From: Megaustenia siamemsis
Lineage: Eukaryota > Mollusca > Gastropoda > Stylommatophora > Ariophantidae
Assembly (NCBI GenBank): GCA_032433765.1
Contig: JAVIAB010000092.1
Span: forward strand, 62,286,126-62,350,125
Direction of reading: 5' to 3'
DNA length: 64,000 nucleotides
Positions 21,901-35,262 of this stretch are shown here, one piece after another (the first letter of the stretch is position 1; each line of letters begins with the position of its first letter). Under the pieces are notes generated by a model. That model was not told the DNA's origin and made no database searches. It saw only the letters and a program-made list of their open reading frames with translations. A program made the position numbers and the translations under genes.

Positions 21901-24900
21901 GTGTCAATCTGTTCAGGATGATATGTTGGTGTCAATCTGTTCAGGATGATGATGTTCGTGTCAATCTGTTCAGGATGATGATGTTGGTGTCAATCTGTCG
22001 AGGATGATGATGTTGGTGTCCATCTATCGAGTATGATGATGTTGGTGTCAATCTGTTCAGGATGATGTTGGTGTTAATCTGTCGAGGATGATGATGTTGG
22101 TGTCAATCTATCGAGTATGATGATGTTGGTGTCAATCTGTTCAGGATGATGATGTTGGTCTCAATCTGTTCAGGATGATGATGTTGGTGTCAATCTGTCG
22201 AGGATGATGATGTTGGTGTCAATCTATCGAGTATGATGATGTTGATGTCAATCTGTTCAGGGTGATGATGTTGGTGTCAATCTGTTCAGGATGATGATGA
22301 TGTTGGTGTCAATCTGTCGAGGATGATGATGATGTTGGTGTCAATATATCGAGTATTATGATGTTGGTGTCAATCTGTCAAGGATGATGATGTTGGTGTC
22401 AATCTATCAAGTATGATGATGTTGGTGTCAATCTGTTCATGATGATGATGTTGGATGTCAATGTGTTCAGGATGATGATGGTGGTGTCAATCTGTTCAGG
22501 ATGATGATGTTGGAGTCAATCTGTTCAGGATGATGATGTTGGTATCAACCTGTTCAGGATGATGATGTTGATTTTAATCTGTTCAGGATGATGATGGTGG
22601 TGTCAATCTGTTCAGGATGATGATGTTGGTGTCAACCTGTTCAGGATGATGATGTTGGTGTCAACTTGTTCAGGATGATGATGTTGGTGTCAATCTGTTC
22701 AGGATAATGATATTGGTGTCAATCTGTTAAGGATGATGATGTTGATGTCAATCTGTTCAGGATGATGATGTTGGTGTCAACCTGTTCAGGATGATGATGT
22801 TGGTGTCAACTTGTTCAGGATGATGATGTTTGTGTCAATCTGTTCACGATGATGATGTTGGTGTCAATCTGTTCAGGATGATATGTTGGTGTAAATCTGT
22901 TCAGGATGATGATGTTGGTGTCAATCTATCGAGTATGATGATGTTGATGTCAATCTGTTCAGGGTGATGATGTTGGTGTCAATCTGTTCAGGATGATGAT
23001 GGTGGTGTCAATCTGTTCAGGATGATGATGTTGGTGACAACTTGTTCAGGATGATAATGTTGGTGTCAATCTGTTCAGGATAATGATATTGGTGGCAACC
23101 TTATCAGGATGATGATGTTGGTGTCAATCTGTTGAGGATGATGATGTTGGTGTCAACCTGTTCAGGATGATGATGTTGGTGTCAATCTGTTGAGGATGAT
23201 GATGTTGGTGTCAACCTGTTCAGGATGATGATGTTGGTGTCAATCTGTCGAGGATGATGATGTTGGTGTCAATCTATCGAGTATAATGATGTTGATGTCA
23301 ATCTGTTCAGGGTGATGATGTTGGTGTCAATCTGTTCAGGATGATGATGATGTTGGTGTCAATCGGTCGACGATGATGATGTTGGTGTCAATATATCGAG
23401 TATTATGATGTTGGTGTCAATCTGTTCAGGATGATGATGTTGGTGTCAATCCGTCGAGGATGATGATGTGGTGTCAATTTGTCGAGGATGATGATGTGGT
23501 GTCAATCTGTTCAGGATGATTATGTTGGTCTCAATCTGTTCAGAATGATGATGTTGGTGTCAATATGTCAAGGATGATGATGTTGGTGTCAATCTATCAA
23601 GTATGATGATGTTGGTGTCAATCTGTTCATGATGATGATGTTGGATGTCAATCTGTTCAGGATGATGATGGTGGTGTCAATCTGTTCAGGATGATGATGT
23701 TGGAGTCAATCTGTTCAGGATGATGATGTTGGTATCAACCTGTTCAGGATGATGATGTTGGTTTTAATCTGTTCAGGATGATGATGGTGGTGTCAATCTG
23801 TTCAGGATGATGATGTTGGAGTCAATCTGTTCAGGATGATGATGTTGGTATCAACCTGTTCAGGATGATGATGTTGGTGTCAATCTGTTCAGGATGATGA
23901 TGGTGGTGTCAATCTGTTCAGGATGATGATGTTGGTGTCAACCTGTTCAGGATGATGATGTTGGTGTCAACCTGTTCAGGATGATGATGTTGGTGTCAAC
24001 CTGTTCAGGATAATGATATTGTGTCAATCTGTCAAGTAAGATGATGTTGGTGTCAATCTGTTCAGGATGATGATGTTGGTGTCAATCTGTTCAAGATGAT
24101 AATGTTGGTGTCAATCTGTCGAGGATGATGATGTTGGTGTCGATCTATCTAGTATGATGATGTTGGTGTCAATCTGTTCAGGATGATGATGTTGGTGTCA
24201 ATCTGTTCAAGATGATAATGTTGGTGTCAATCTGTCGAGGATGATGATGATAGTGTCAATCTATCGAGTATGATGATGTTGGTGTCAATCTGTTCAGGAT
24301 GATGATGTTGGTGTCAATCTGTTCAGGATGATGATGTTGGTGTTAATCTGTTCAGGATGATGATGTTGGTGTCAACCTTTTCAGGACTATAATGTTGGTG
24401 TCAATCTGTACAGGATGATGATGTTGGTGTCAATCTGTTCAGGATGATGATGTTGGTGTCAACCTGTTCAGGATGATGATGTTGGTGTCAAGCTGTTCAG
24501 GATGATGATGTTGGTGTCAATCTGTTCAGGATGATGATGTTGGTGTCAATCTGTTCAGGATGGTGATATTGGTGACAATCTTTTCAGGATGATGATGTTG
24601 ATGTCAATCTGTTCATGATGATGAAGATGTTGATGTCAATCTGTTCAGGATGATTATGTTGGTGTCAATCTGTCGAGGATGGTGATGTTGGTGTCAATCT
24701 GTCGAGGATGATGATGTAGTGTCAATCTATCGAGTATTATGATGTTGGTGTCAATCTGTTCAGGATGATGATGTTGGTGTCAATCTGTTCAGGATGATGA
24801 TGTTGGTGTCAATCTGTTCAGGATGATGATGTTGGTGTCAACCTGTTCAGGATGATGATGTTGGTGTCAATCTGTCGAGGATGATGATGTTGGTGTCAAT

Positions 24901-27900
24901 CTATCAAGTATGATGATGTTGGTGTCAATCTGTTCAGGATGATGATGTTGATGTCAATCTGTTCAGGATGATGATGTTGGTGTCAATCTGTTCAGGATGA
25001 TGATGTTGGTGTCAATCTGTTCAGGATGATGATGTTGGAGTCAATCTGTTCAGGATGGTGATGTTGGTGTCAATCTGTTCAGGGTGATGATGTTGATGTC
25101 AATCTGTTCAGGATGATGATGTTGGTGTCAACCTGTTCAGGTTGATGATGTTGGTGTCAATCTGTTCAGGATGATGATGTTGGTGTCAATCTGTTCACGA
25201 TGATGATGTTGGTGTCAATCTGTTCAAGATGATATGTTGGTGTCAATCTGTCGAGTATGATGATGTTGGTGTCAATCTGTTCAGGATGATTATGTTGGTC
25301 TTAATCTGTTCAGAATGATGATGTTGGTGTCAATCTGTCAAGGATGATGATGTTGGTGTCAATCTATCAAGTATGATGATGTTGGTGTCAATCTGTTCAT
25401 GATGATGATGTTGGATGTCAATCTGTTCAGGATGATGATGGTGGTGTCAATCTGTTCAGGATGATGATGTTGGAGTCAATCTGTTCAGGATGATGATGTT
25501 GGTATCAACCTGTTCAGGATGATGATGTTGGTTTTAATCTGTTCAGGATGATGATGGTGGTGTCAATCTGTTCAGGATGATGATGTTGGTGTCATCCTGT
25601 TCAGGATGATGATGTTGGTGTCAACTTGTTCAGGATGATGATGTTGGTGTCAATCTGTTCAGGATGATGATGTTGGTGTCAATCTGTTCAAGATGATAAT
25701 GTTGGTGTCAATCTGTCGAGGATGATGATGATAGTGTCAATCTATCGAGTATGATGATGTTGGTGTCAATCTGTTCAGGATGATGATGTTGGTGCCAATC
25801 TTTTCAGGATGATGATGTTGGTGTCAATCTGTCAAGGATGATGATGGTGGTGTCAATCTGTCGAGTATGATGATGTTGGTGTCAATCTGTTCAGGATGAT
25901 GATGTTGGTGTCAATCTGTTCAGGATGATGATGTTGGTGTTAATCTGTTCAGGATGATGATGTTGGTGTCAACCTTTTCAGGACTATAATGTTGGTGTCA
26001 ATCTGTACAGGATGATGATGTTGGTGTCAATATGTTCAGGATGATGATGTTGGTGTCAACCTGTTCAGGATGATGATGTTGGTGTCAAGCTGTTCAGGAT
26101 GATGATGTTGGTGTCAATCTGTTCAGGATGATGATGTTGGTGTCAATCTGTTCATGATGATGAAGATGTTGATGTCAATCTGTTCAGGATGATTATGTTG
26201 GTGTCAATCTGTCGAGGATGGTGATGTTGGTGTCAATCTGTCGAGGATGATGATGTAGTGTCAATCTATCGAGTATGATGATGTTGGTGTCAATCTGTTC
26301 AGGATGATGATGTTGGTGTCAATCTGTTCATGATGATGAAGATGTTGATGTCAATCTGTTCAGGATGATTATGTTGGTGTCAATCTGTCGAGGATGGTGA
26401 TGTTGGTGTCAATCTGTCGAGGATGATGATGTAGTGTCAATCTATCGAGTATGATGATGTTGGTGTCAATCTGTTCAGGATGATGATGTTGGTGTCAATC
26501 TGTTCAGGATGATGATGTTGGTGTCAATCTGTTCAGGATGATGATGTTGGTGTCAACCTGTTCGGGATGATGATGTTGGTGTCAATCTGTCGAGGATGAT
26601 GATGTTGGTGTCAATCTATCGAGTATGATGATGTTGGTGTCAATCTGTTCAGGATGATGATGTTGGTGTCAATCTGTTCAGGATGATGATGTTGGTGTCA
26701 ATCTGTTCAGGATGATGATGTTGGTGTCAATCTGTTCAGGATGATGATGTTGGAGTCAATCTGTTCAGGATGGTGATGTTGGTGTCAATCTGTTCAGGGT
26801 GATGATGTTGATGTCAATCTGTTCAGGATGATGATGATTGTGTCAATCTGTTAAGGATGATGATGTTGATGTCAATCTGTTCAGGATGATGATGTTGATG
26901 TCAATGTGTTCAGGGTGATGATGTCAATCTGTTAAGGATGATGATGTTGATGTCAATCTATTCAGGATGATGATGTTGGTGTCAACCTGTTCAGGTTGAT
27001 GATGTTGGTGTCAATCTGTTCAGGATGATGATGTTGGTGTCAATCTGTTCACGATGATGATGTTGGTGTCAATCTGTCCAGGATGATATGTTGGTGTCAA
27101 TCTGTTCAGGATGATGATGTTGGTGTCAATCTGTTCAGGATGATGATGTTGGTGTCAATCTGTCGAGGATGATGATGTTGGTGTCCATCTATCGAGTATG
27201 ATGATGTTGGTGTCAATCTGTTCAGGATGATGATGTTGGTGTCAATCTGTTCAGGATGATGATGTTGGAGTCAATCTGTTCAGGATGATGATGTTGGTGT
27301 CAATCTGTTCAAGGTGATGATGTTGATGTCAATCTGTTCAGGATGATGATGTTTATGTCAATCTGTTCAGGATGATGATGTTGATGTCAATCTGTTCAGG
27401 ATGATGATGTTGATGTCATCGTGTTCAGGGTGATAATGTCAATCTGTTAAGGCTGATGATGTTGATGTCAATCTGTTCAGGATGATGATGTTTGTGTCAA
27501 TCTGTCGAGGATGATGATGATGTTGATGTCTATCTGTCGAGGATGATGATGATGTTGATGTCAATCTGTTCAGGATGATGATGTTGGTGTCAATCTGTCG
27601 AGGATGATGATGTTGGTGTCAATCTATCGAGGATGATGATGTTGATGTCAATCTGTTCAGGATGATGATGTTGGTGTCAATATGTTCAGGATTATGATGT
27701 TGATGTCAATCTGTCGAGGATGATGATGTTGGTGTCAATCTATCGAGTATGATGATGTTGATGTCAATCTGTTCAGGGTGATGATGTTGGTGTCAATCTG
27801 TTCAGGATGATGATGGTGGTGTCAATCTGTTCAGGATGATGATGTTGGTGTCAACCTTTTCAGGATGATGATGTTGGTGTCAACCTATTCAGGATGATGA

Positions 27901-30900
27901 TGTTGGTGTCAACTTGTTCAGGATGATAATGTTGGTGTCAATCTGTTCAGGATAATGATATTGGTGGCAACCTTATCAGGATGATGATGTTGGTGTCAAT
28001 CTGTTGAGGATGATGATGTTGGTGTCAACCTGTTCTGGATGATGATGTTGGTGTCAATCTGTCGAGGATGATGATGTTGGTGTCAATCTATCGAGTATAA
28101 TGATGTTGATGTCAATCTGTACAGGGTGATGATGTTGGTGTCAATCTGTTCAGGATGATGATGGTGTTGGTGTCAATCGGGCGACGATGATGATGTTGGT
28201 GTCAATATATCGAGTATTATGATGTTGCTGTCAATCTGTTCAGGATGATGATGTTGGTGTCAATCCGTCGAGGATGATGATGTAAGTGTCTATCTATCGA
28301 GTATGATGATGTTGGTGTCAATCTGTTCAGGATGATTATGTTGGTCTCAATCTGTTCAGAATGATGATGTTGGTGTCAATCTGTCAAGGATGATGATGTT
28401 GGTGTCAATCTATCAAGTATGATGATGTTGGTGTCAATCTGTTCATGATGATGATGTTGGATGTCAATCTGTTCAGGATGATGATGGTGGTGTCAATCTG
28501 TTCAGGATGATGATGTTGGAGTCAATCTGTCAGGATGATGATGTTGGTATCAACCTGTTCAGGATGATGATGTTGGTTTTAATCTGTTCAGGATGATGAT
28601 GGTGGTGTCAATCTGTTCAGGATGGTGATGTTGGTGTCAACCTGTTCAGGATGATGATGTTGGTGTCAACTTGTTCAGGATGATGATGTTGGTGTCAATC
28701 TGTTCAGGATAATGATATTGGTATCAATCTGTCAAGTATGATGATGTTGGTGTCAATCTGTTCAGGATGATGATGTTGGTGTCAACCTGTTCAGGATGAG
28801 GATGTTGGTGTCAATCTGTTCAGGATGATGATGTTGGTGTCAATCTGTTCAGGATGATGATGTTGCTGTCAATCTATCTAGTATGATGATGTTGGTGTCA
28901 ATCTGTTCAGGATGATGATGTTGGTGTCAATCTGTTCAAGATGATAATATTGGTGTCAATCTGTCGAGGATGATGATGATAGTGTCAATCTATCGAGTAT
29001 GATGATGTTGGTGTCAATCTGTTCAGGATGATGATGTTGGTGCCAATCTGTTCAGGATGATGATGTTGGTGTCAATCTGTCAAGGATGATGATGTTGGTG
29101 TCAATCTGTCGAGTATGATGATGTTGGTGTCAATCTGTTCAGGATGATAATGTTGGTGTCAATCTGTTCAGGATGATGATGTTGGTGTTAATCTGTTCAG
29201 GATGATGATGTTGGTGTCAACCTTTTCAGGACTATAATGTTGGTGTCAATCTGTACAGGATGATGATGTTGGTGTCAATCTGTTCAGGATGATGATGTTG
29301 GTGTCAACCTGTTCAGGATGATGATGTTGGTGTCAAGCTGTTCAGGATGATGATGTTGGTGTCAATCTGTTCAGGATGATGATGTTGGTGTCAATCTGTT
29401 CAGGATGGTGATATTGGTGACAATCTTTTCAGGATGATGATGTTGGTGTCAATCTGTTCATGATGATGAAGATGTTGATGTCAATCTGTTCAGGATGATT
29501 ATGTTGGTGTCAATCTGTCGAGGATGGTGATGTTGGTGTCAATCTGTCGAGGATGATGATGTAGTGTCAATCTATCGAGTATTATGATGTTGGTGTTAAT
29601 CTGTTCAGGATTATGATGTTGGTGTCAATATGTTCACGATGATGATGTTGGTGTCAATCTGTTCAGGATGATGATGTTGGTGTCAATCTGTTCAGGATGA
29701 TGATGTTGGTGTCAATCTGTTCAGGATGATGATGTTGGTGTCATTCTGTCGAGGATGATGATGTTGGTGTCAATTTATCGAGTATGATGATGTTGGTGTC
29801 AATCTGTTCAGGATGATGATGTTGGTGTCAATCTGTTCAGGATGATGATGTTGGTGTCAATCTGTTCAGGATGATGATGTTGGTGTCAATCTGTTCAGGA
29901 TGATGATGTTGGAGTCAATCTGTTCAGGATGGTGATGTTGGTGTCAATCTGTTCAGGGTGATGATGTTGATGTCAATCTGTTCAGGATGATGATGATTGT
30001 GTCAATCTGTTAAGGATGATGATGTTGATGTCAATCTGTTCAGGATGATGATGTTGATGTCAATGTGTTCAGGGTGATGATGTCAATCTGTTAAGGATGA
30101 TGATGTTGATGTCAGTCTGTTCAGGATGATGATGTTTGTGTCAATCTGTCGAGGATGTTTATGATGTTGATGTCTATCTGTCGAAGTTGATGATGATGTT
30201 GATGTCAATCTGTTCAGGATGATGATGTTGGTGTCAATCTATCGAGTATGATGATGTTGGTGTCAATCTGTTCAGGATGATGATGTTGGTGTCAATATGT
30301 TCAGGATTATGATGTTGAAGTCAATCTGTCGAGGATGATGATGTTGGTGTCAATCTAGCGAGTATGATGATGTTTATGTCAATCTGTTCAGGATGATGAT
30401 GGTGGTGTCAATCTGTTCAGGATGATGATGTTGGTGTCAACCTGTTCAGGATGATGATGTTGGTGTCAATCTGTCGAGGATGATGATGTTGGTGTCAATC
30501 TATCGAGTATGATGATGTTGGTGTCAATCTGTTCAGGATAATGATATTGGTGTCAACCTGTTCAGGATGATGATGTTCGTGTCAATCTGTTCAGGATGAT
30601 GATGTTGTTGTCAACCTGTTCAGGATGATGATGTTGGTGTCAATCTATTCAGGATGATGATGTTGGTGTCAATCTGTTCAGGATGATGATGTTGGTGTCA
30701 ATCTATCTAGTATGATGATGTTGGTGTCAATCTGTTCAGGATGATGATGTTGGTGTCAATCTGTTCAAGATGATAATGTTGGTGTCAATCTGTCGAGGAT
30801 GATGATGATAGTGTCAATCAATCGAGTATGATGATGTTGGTGTCAATCTGTTCAGGATGATGATGTTGGTGTCAATCTGTTCAGGATGATGATGTTTGTG

Positions 30901-31430
30901 TCAATCTGTCAAGGATGATGATGTTGGTGTCAATCTGTCGAGTATGATGATGTTGATGTCAATCTGTTCAGGATGATGATGTTGGTGTCAATCTGTTCAG
31001 GATGATGATGTTGGTGTCAATCTGTTCAGGATGATGATGTTGGTGTCAACCTTTTGAGGATGATGATGTTGGTGTCAATCTGTACAGGATGATGATGTTG
31101 GTGTTAATCTGTTCAGGATGATGATGTTGGTGTCAACCTGTTCAGGATGATGATGTTGGTGTCAAGCTGTTCAGGATGATGATGTTGGTGACAATCTGTT
31201 CAGGATGATGATGTTGGTGTCAACCTGTTCAGGATGATGGTGTTGTTGTCAAGCTGTTCAGGATGATGATGTTGGTGTCAATCTTTTCAGGATGATGATG
31301 TTGGTGTCAACCTGTTCAGGATGATGATATTGGTGTCAATTTGTCGAGGATGATGATGTGGTGTCAATCTGTCGAGGATGAGGATGTTGATGTCAATCTG
31401 TCGTGGATGATGATGATGTTGCTGTCGATC
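18926..31430. repeat. Mega-minisatellite, main array (29-bp unit, about 430 copies)
   Basis: The unit is GATGATGATGTTGGTGTCAA plus TCTGTTCAG, 29 bp (for example starts at 24781, 24810 and 24839). Two unit classes, TGTTCAGG and TGTCGAGG/TATCGAGT, are interspersed, and some units gain a GAT. Long blocks of rare variants recur (near 20.65, 22.43, 23.62, 25.39 and 28.44 kb), so the array also has a higher-order, kilobase-scale duplication structure. The 29-bp period shifts frame every unit, so no long ORF exists for 12 kb. Confidence 0.96.
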
Positions 31431-31848
31431 TATCGATGAGGGTGTTGTGCTGGAGGTTGACTTTTGAAGTGATAGCTTCAGAATTGCACGATTTACTTGA
31501 GTTGTTTTCTCTCCTAGATTATCCTGCCCTAATCTTACTTCACCATTCTGACAAGTTAGCAGCAATACTCTTAAAAGCATCAACACAAAAACTGTAATGT
31601 TGTAGCGTCATCTTTACCATCCGTGATTATTTTTTTTTTGTTTTTCTTATGATTTTCTGTCCTTTTGCAGTGAAACAGTTACTTTTATAGGCATTGATCT
31701 GGCATACGAACCATATTTCCCGCTCACCTCAGCCGTGACCTACATATGGAACGTGTGCTTGTTTCGCACGATTGCTGCTGATGTTTAACGTAAGCAGATC
31801 TCAACCCTCACGAACGTCTGTCTTCAGTCGCCACCTGAATATATATTC
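31431..31848. other. Unique sequence right of the mega-minisatellite
   Basis: The array ends at TCGATCTATCGATGAGGG. No gene; a forward 64-codon frame (31403-31597) begins inside the array and is not supported. Confidence 0.45.
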
Positions 31849-32480
31849 ATCTTCTTCTTCTACCTTTTTAGCTCCAAGTGGAGCATAGGTCTTCAAAAAC
31901 ATTTTCCAAGTCGTTCTGTTTTTTTGCCATTCTTTTACGACCATTCCATGTCTTCCCCATCATCTTCATCTATGCTTCTATCTGTCTTCTCCAAGAATTC
32001 CTTGGTCTTCCTCTTTGTCTTTTCCTCTGGGGATTCCAAAAAAGGACCTGTTGTGTAATACTCTCAGTTGGGTTCCGTAGTGTGTGTCCTATCCAGCGCC
32101 ATCGTCTTCGCTGTATCTCTTTATCCACTGGTATTTGACTGGTACATTTCCATAATTCTATGATTGTGATTTTGTCCTGCCATTTCCATCCTTTTATTCT
32201 GCGTAAGCATCCATTAATGAAAGTCTGTATCTTCGTGACTGTCAATTTTGTTGTTCTCCATGCTTCACAGCCATATAACAGGACCGACTTAACATTTGAG
32301 TTGAACATTTTTATTTTTGTATTTAACCTAATTTCTTTGGATTTCCATATGTTTCCCAATACAATGAAAGCTCCTCTCGCTTTTGATATCCTTATTTTGG
32401 CATCATTTTCTGTTCCTCCCTCTTTATCTATATTACTGCCCAGATATATGTAAGATTGTACGTTTTGTAAGATTGTAAGA
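31849..32480 (-). mobile_element. LINE-B 3' end with about 170 codons of RT C-terminus
   Basis: The minus-strand frame 31970-32485 encodes YIYLGSNIDKEGG, then SVLLYGCEAWR, RRWRWIGHTLR and GRPRNSWRRQIEA, the typical order of the RT thumb and C-terminal region of RTE/jockey-group LINE proteins. The frame is open to the family's C-terminal region; downstream are the last codons and 3' UTR (31850-31970), starting with a TTCTTC-rich strip that is the GAAGAAGA tail on the coding strand. Related 3' ends lie at 33237-33465 (minus) and 60990-61145 (plus). Confidence 0.88.
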
Positions 32481-33224
32481 TGCACTATTCATGCATACAT
32501 ATATATTATTATCACCTATGTGTATATACGTATATGCAATCTATATACCATTTAGAAGGGAAGATAGAAGAGTAGGAAAGCTGGGGGGTGGGGGTGGGGA
32601 AGTGATTAAAAAAATATAGATAGACCGAGGGATGAATAAACAGAGTAGGAAGAAGAGAGAAATAAATAAAGAGGAAGATGGAAAGAAGAAAAACATGGAT
32701 AAATAAAGCGATGAAAAGAGGAACGGGAAGAGAAAAATATAGATTAAGAAATCGAGTTTGCCAGAAAGTAAAAACGAAAGAAGAGTTTGATGAGTAACAA
32801 TAATATGTCAATGATAATATCAAGAGTTTAGTTTTGATGAAACAAAAAATAACATGAGAAAATAAGAAAAATACTTGAAAGGCGATAAGAACACTTTCAT
32901 TTGATGTCTGATTACAGTGTAAAATGTAAAAATTCGCCGCGGGTATGGATAATCACTTAACTAAATGATCTCCGCGGCCCCCTGCACTCAGGTAAGTGCA
33001 TACTGGGGTGAACAGTCATGCTGTTTAAATGTCCAAAGCTTATCTTTCAGTCACCTTCTCCTTCACCAGTAGTGCCTTTTTTTCTCTTAAATTGGTCAAA
33101 TGTTCCCACGGTTCGGTGGTCTGGCCAACAGCGGCGGTCTGGTGGATATAGCTTACACCATCTGTACGTCACAACATTTCGTGTGAGTCCTGGACCTCCT
33201 TAATAACGCTCAATTATGAATTAA
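32481..33224. other. Unique sequence with a purine-rich stretch, no gene seen
   Basis: 32560-32760 is strongly purine-rich and includes GGGGGGTGGGGGTGGGG at about 32583-32599, a possible G-quadruplex. The 103-codon minus-strand frame here is low-complexity. Confidence 0.45.
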
Positions 33225-33475
33225 TACCACACTTCTTCTTCTTCTACCTTTTCAGCTCCTTGTGGAGCACAGGTCTTCAACACATACTTTCTAAGCCGTT
33301 CTGTTTCTTGCAATTCTTTTAAGATCATTCCGTGTCTTCCCCATCATCTTCATCTAAACTTCCATCTGTCTTCTCCTAGAATATCTTGGTCTTCCTCTTT
33401 GTCTTTTTCCTTGGGGGTTCCCAAAAAGGGCCTGTTGTGTAATACTCTCAGTTGGCTTCCGTAGTTACCACACTT
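33225..33475 (-). mobile_element. LINE-B short 3' fragment with target duplication
   Basis: About 230 bp align with the 3' end of the LINE-B copy at 31.85-32.1 kb in the same orientation. TACCACACTT flanks it at 33225-33234 and 33466-33475. The short length shows severe 5' truncation at insertion. Confidence 0.8.
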
Positions 33476-33655
33476 GATGCCTCATTAATTGTTAAATGAG
33501 TGTTTAACTTGTTGTTAATTTTCTTGACGAAATATCTGGGTATCATCATATTGCTCATCGTCACGTCTATAACCGTCATTACCATTATCATCATTTAGCA
33601 TAAACATCACTTACTCTGTAAATTTACTTCTTTTTCTAAATGTTATTCTCTAGCT
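33476..33655. other. Short unique spacer
   Basis: AT-rich with CAT/ATC triplets near 33545-33600. Nothing recognised. Confidence 0.4.
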
Positions 33656-33940
33656 TATACCACACTTAGGGAGCCGCGATAGCTCAGTGGTTAGTGAACT
33701 GGACTACAAAGGACAAGTGGTAGGGTTCAAACCCAACCGACGGCTTCCGGGTTCACCCAGCCTTAAATGGGTACCGGATTTTTTTCCGGGAAAGTAAAGC
33801 GGCACGGGCGTAATATCGACCACATTACCCCAAAAATCATGTGCCGAAGGTCTGTAAAATTTATGGTCACTAACACCATATTCCCCATACGCCGCCACTT
33901 GGCGTGACGAGGGAACTTTACTTTAACTATACCACACTTA
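33656..33940 (+). mobile_element. SINE-A copy with perfect 13-bp target duplication
   Basis: One of the best copies: head GGGAGCCGCGATAGCTCAGT at 33669, full body and an ACTTTACTTT tail ending near 33926. TATACCACACTTA is repeated exactly at 33656-33668 and 33928-33940. The target shares TACCACACTT with the LINE-B fragment 190 bp away. Confidence 0.96.
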
Positions 33941-34165
33941 ACTGAACTAATTTAATAGCATCTGAGGCACGTCCAGATATATTGTTCTCTCTCAGAAAAC
34001 TACAAACAACATGCGTGCTGTGCTGAGGGTTGTAGTAATTCGCTGTTTTTGATAAGCACATTTCCATCCAGACAATTGTCCGAGTTCTTCTTATTCTACA
34101 GCTTATTCAAGATACCAACAACAATGTTATAGGTCTAGCTACACAAATTGTTATTTTTTAATTGG
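33941..34165. other. Short unique spacer
   Basis: Nothing recognised before the 61-bp array begins. Confidence 0.4.
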
Positions 34166-35262
34166 TGAATTGCATTCACCACAGCCTGTCTGAAAGAATC
34201 TCTGTCGCTAGCCAGATCTCCCACATAACATTGCATTTACCACAGCCTGTCTAAAAGAATCTCTGTCGCTAGCCAGATCTCCCACAGAACGTTGCTTTCA
34301 CCACTGCCCGTCTGAAAGAATCTCTGTCGCTAGCCAGATCTCCCACAAAACGTTGCATTCACCACAGCCTGTCTGAAAGAATCTCTATCCATAGCCAGAT
34401 CTCCCACAGAACGTTGCATTCACCACAGCCTGCCTGAAAGAATCTCTATCCATAGCCAGATCTCCCACAGAACGTTGCATTCACCACAGCCTGTCTGAAA
34501 GAATCTCTGTCGCTAGCCAGATCTCCCACAAACCGTTGCATTCACCACAGCCTGTCTGAAAGAATCTCTATCCATAGCCAGATCTCCCACAGAACGTTGC
34601 ATTCACCACAGCCTGTCTGAAAGAATCTCTATCCATAGCCAGATCTCCCACAGAACGTTGCATTCACCACAGCCTGTCTGAAAGAATCTCTATCTATAGC
34701 CAGATCTCCCACAGAACGTTGCATTCACCACAGCCTGTCTGAAAGAATCTCTGTCGCTAGCCAGATCTCCCACAGAACGTTGCATTCACCACAGCCTGTC
34801 TGAAAGAATCTCTGTCGCTAGCCAGATCTCCCACAGAACGTTGCATTCACCACAGCCTGTCTGAGAGAATCTCTGTCGCTAGCCAGATCTCCCACAGAAC
34901 GTTGCATTCACCACAGCCTGTCTGAAAGAATCTCTGTCGCTAGCCAGATCTCCCACAGAACGTTGCATTCACCACAGCCTGTCTGAAAGAATCTCTGTCG
35001 CTAGCCAGATCTCCCACAGAACGTTGCATTCACCACAGCCTGTCTGAAAGAATCTCTGTCGCTAGCCAGATCTCCCACAGAACGTTGCATTCACCACAGC
35101 CTGTCTGAAAGAATCTCTGTCGCTAGCCAGATCTCCCACAGAACGTTGCATTCACCACAGCCTGTCTGAAAGAATCTCTGTCGCTAGCCAGATCTCCCAC
35201 AGAACGTTGCATTCACCACAGCCTGTCTGAAAGAATCTCTGTCGCTAGCCAGATCTCCCACT
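34166..35262. repeat. 61-bp minisatellite derived from a LINE coding end, about 18 copies
   Basis: The unit is CAGATCTCCCACAGAACGTT ... CACCACAGCCTGTCTGAAAG ... CTGTCGCTAGC (61 bp). On the minus strand one frame of each unit reads DLASDRDSFRQAVVNATFC. That directly continues the LINE RT C-terminal frame lying immediately to the right (35263-35689, minus strand). The simplest reading is that the last coding bases of that LINE were amplified in tandem after insertion. Two unit variants (GTCGC and ATCCATA) are interspersed. Confidence 0.85.

Noticed and set aside
33669..33750. tRNA gene
   Set aside because: The box A, box B and acceptor-like pairing belong to the SINE-A head; the same sequence occurs about 14 times attached to the SINE body with target duplications.
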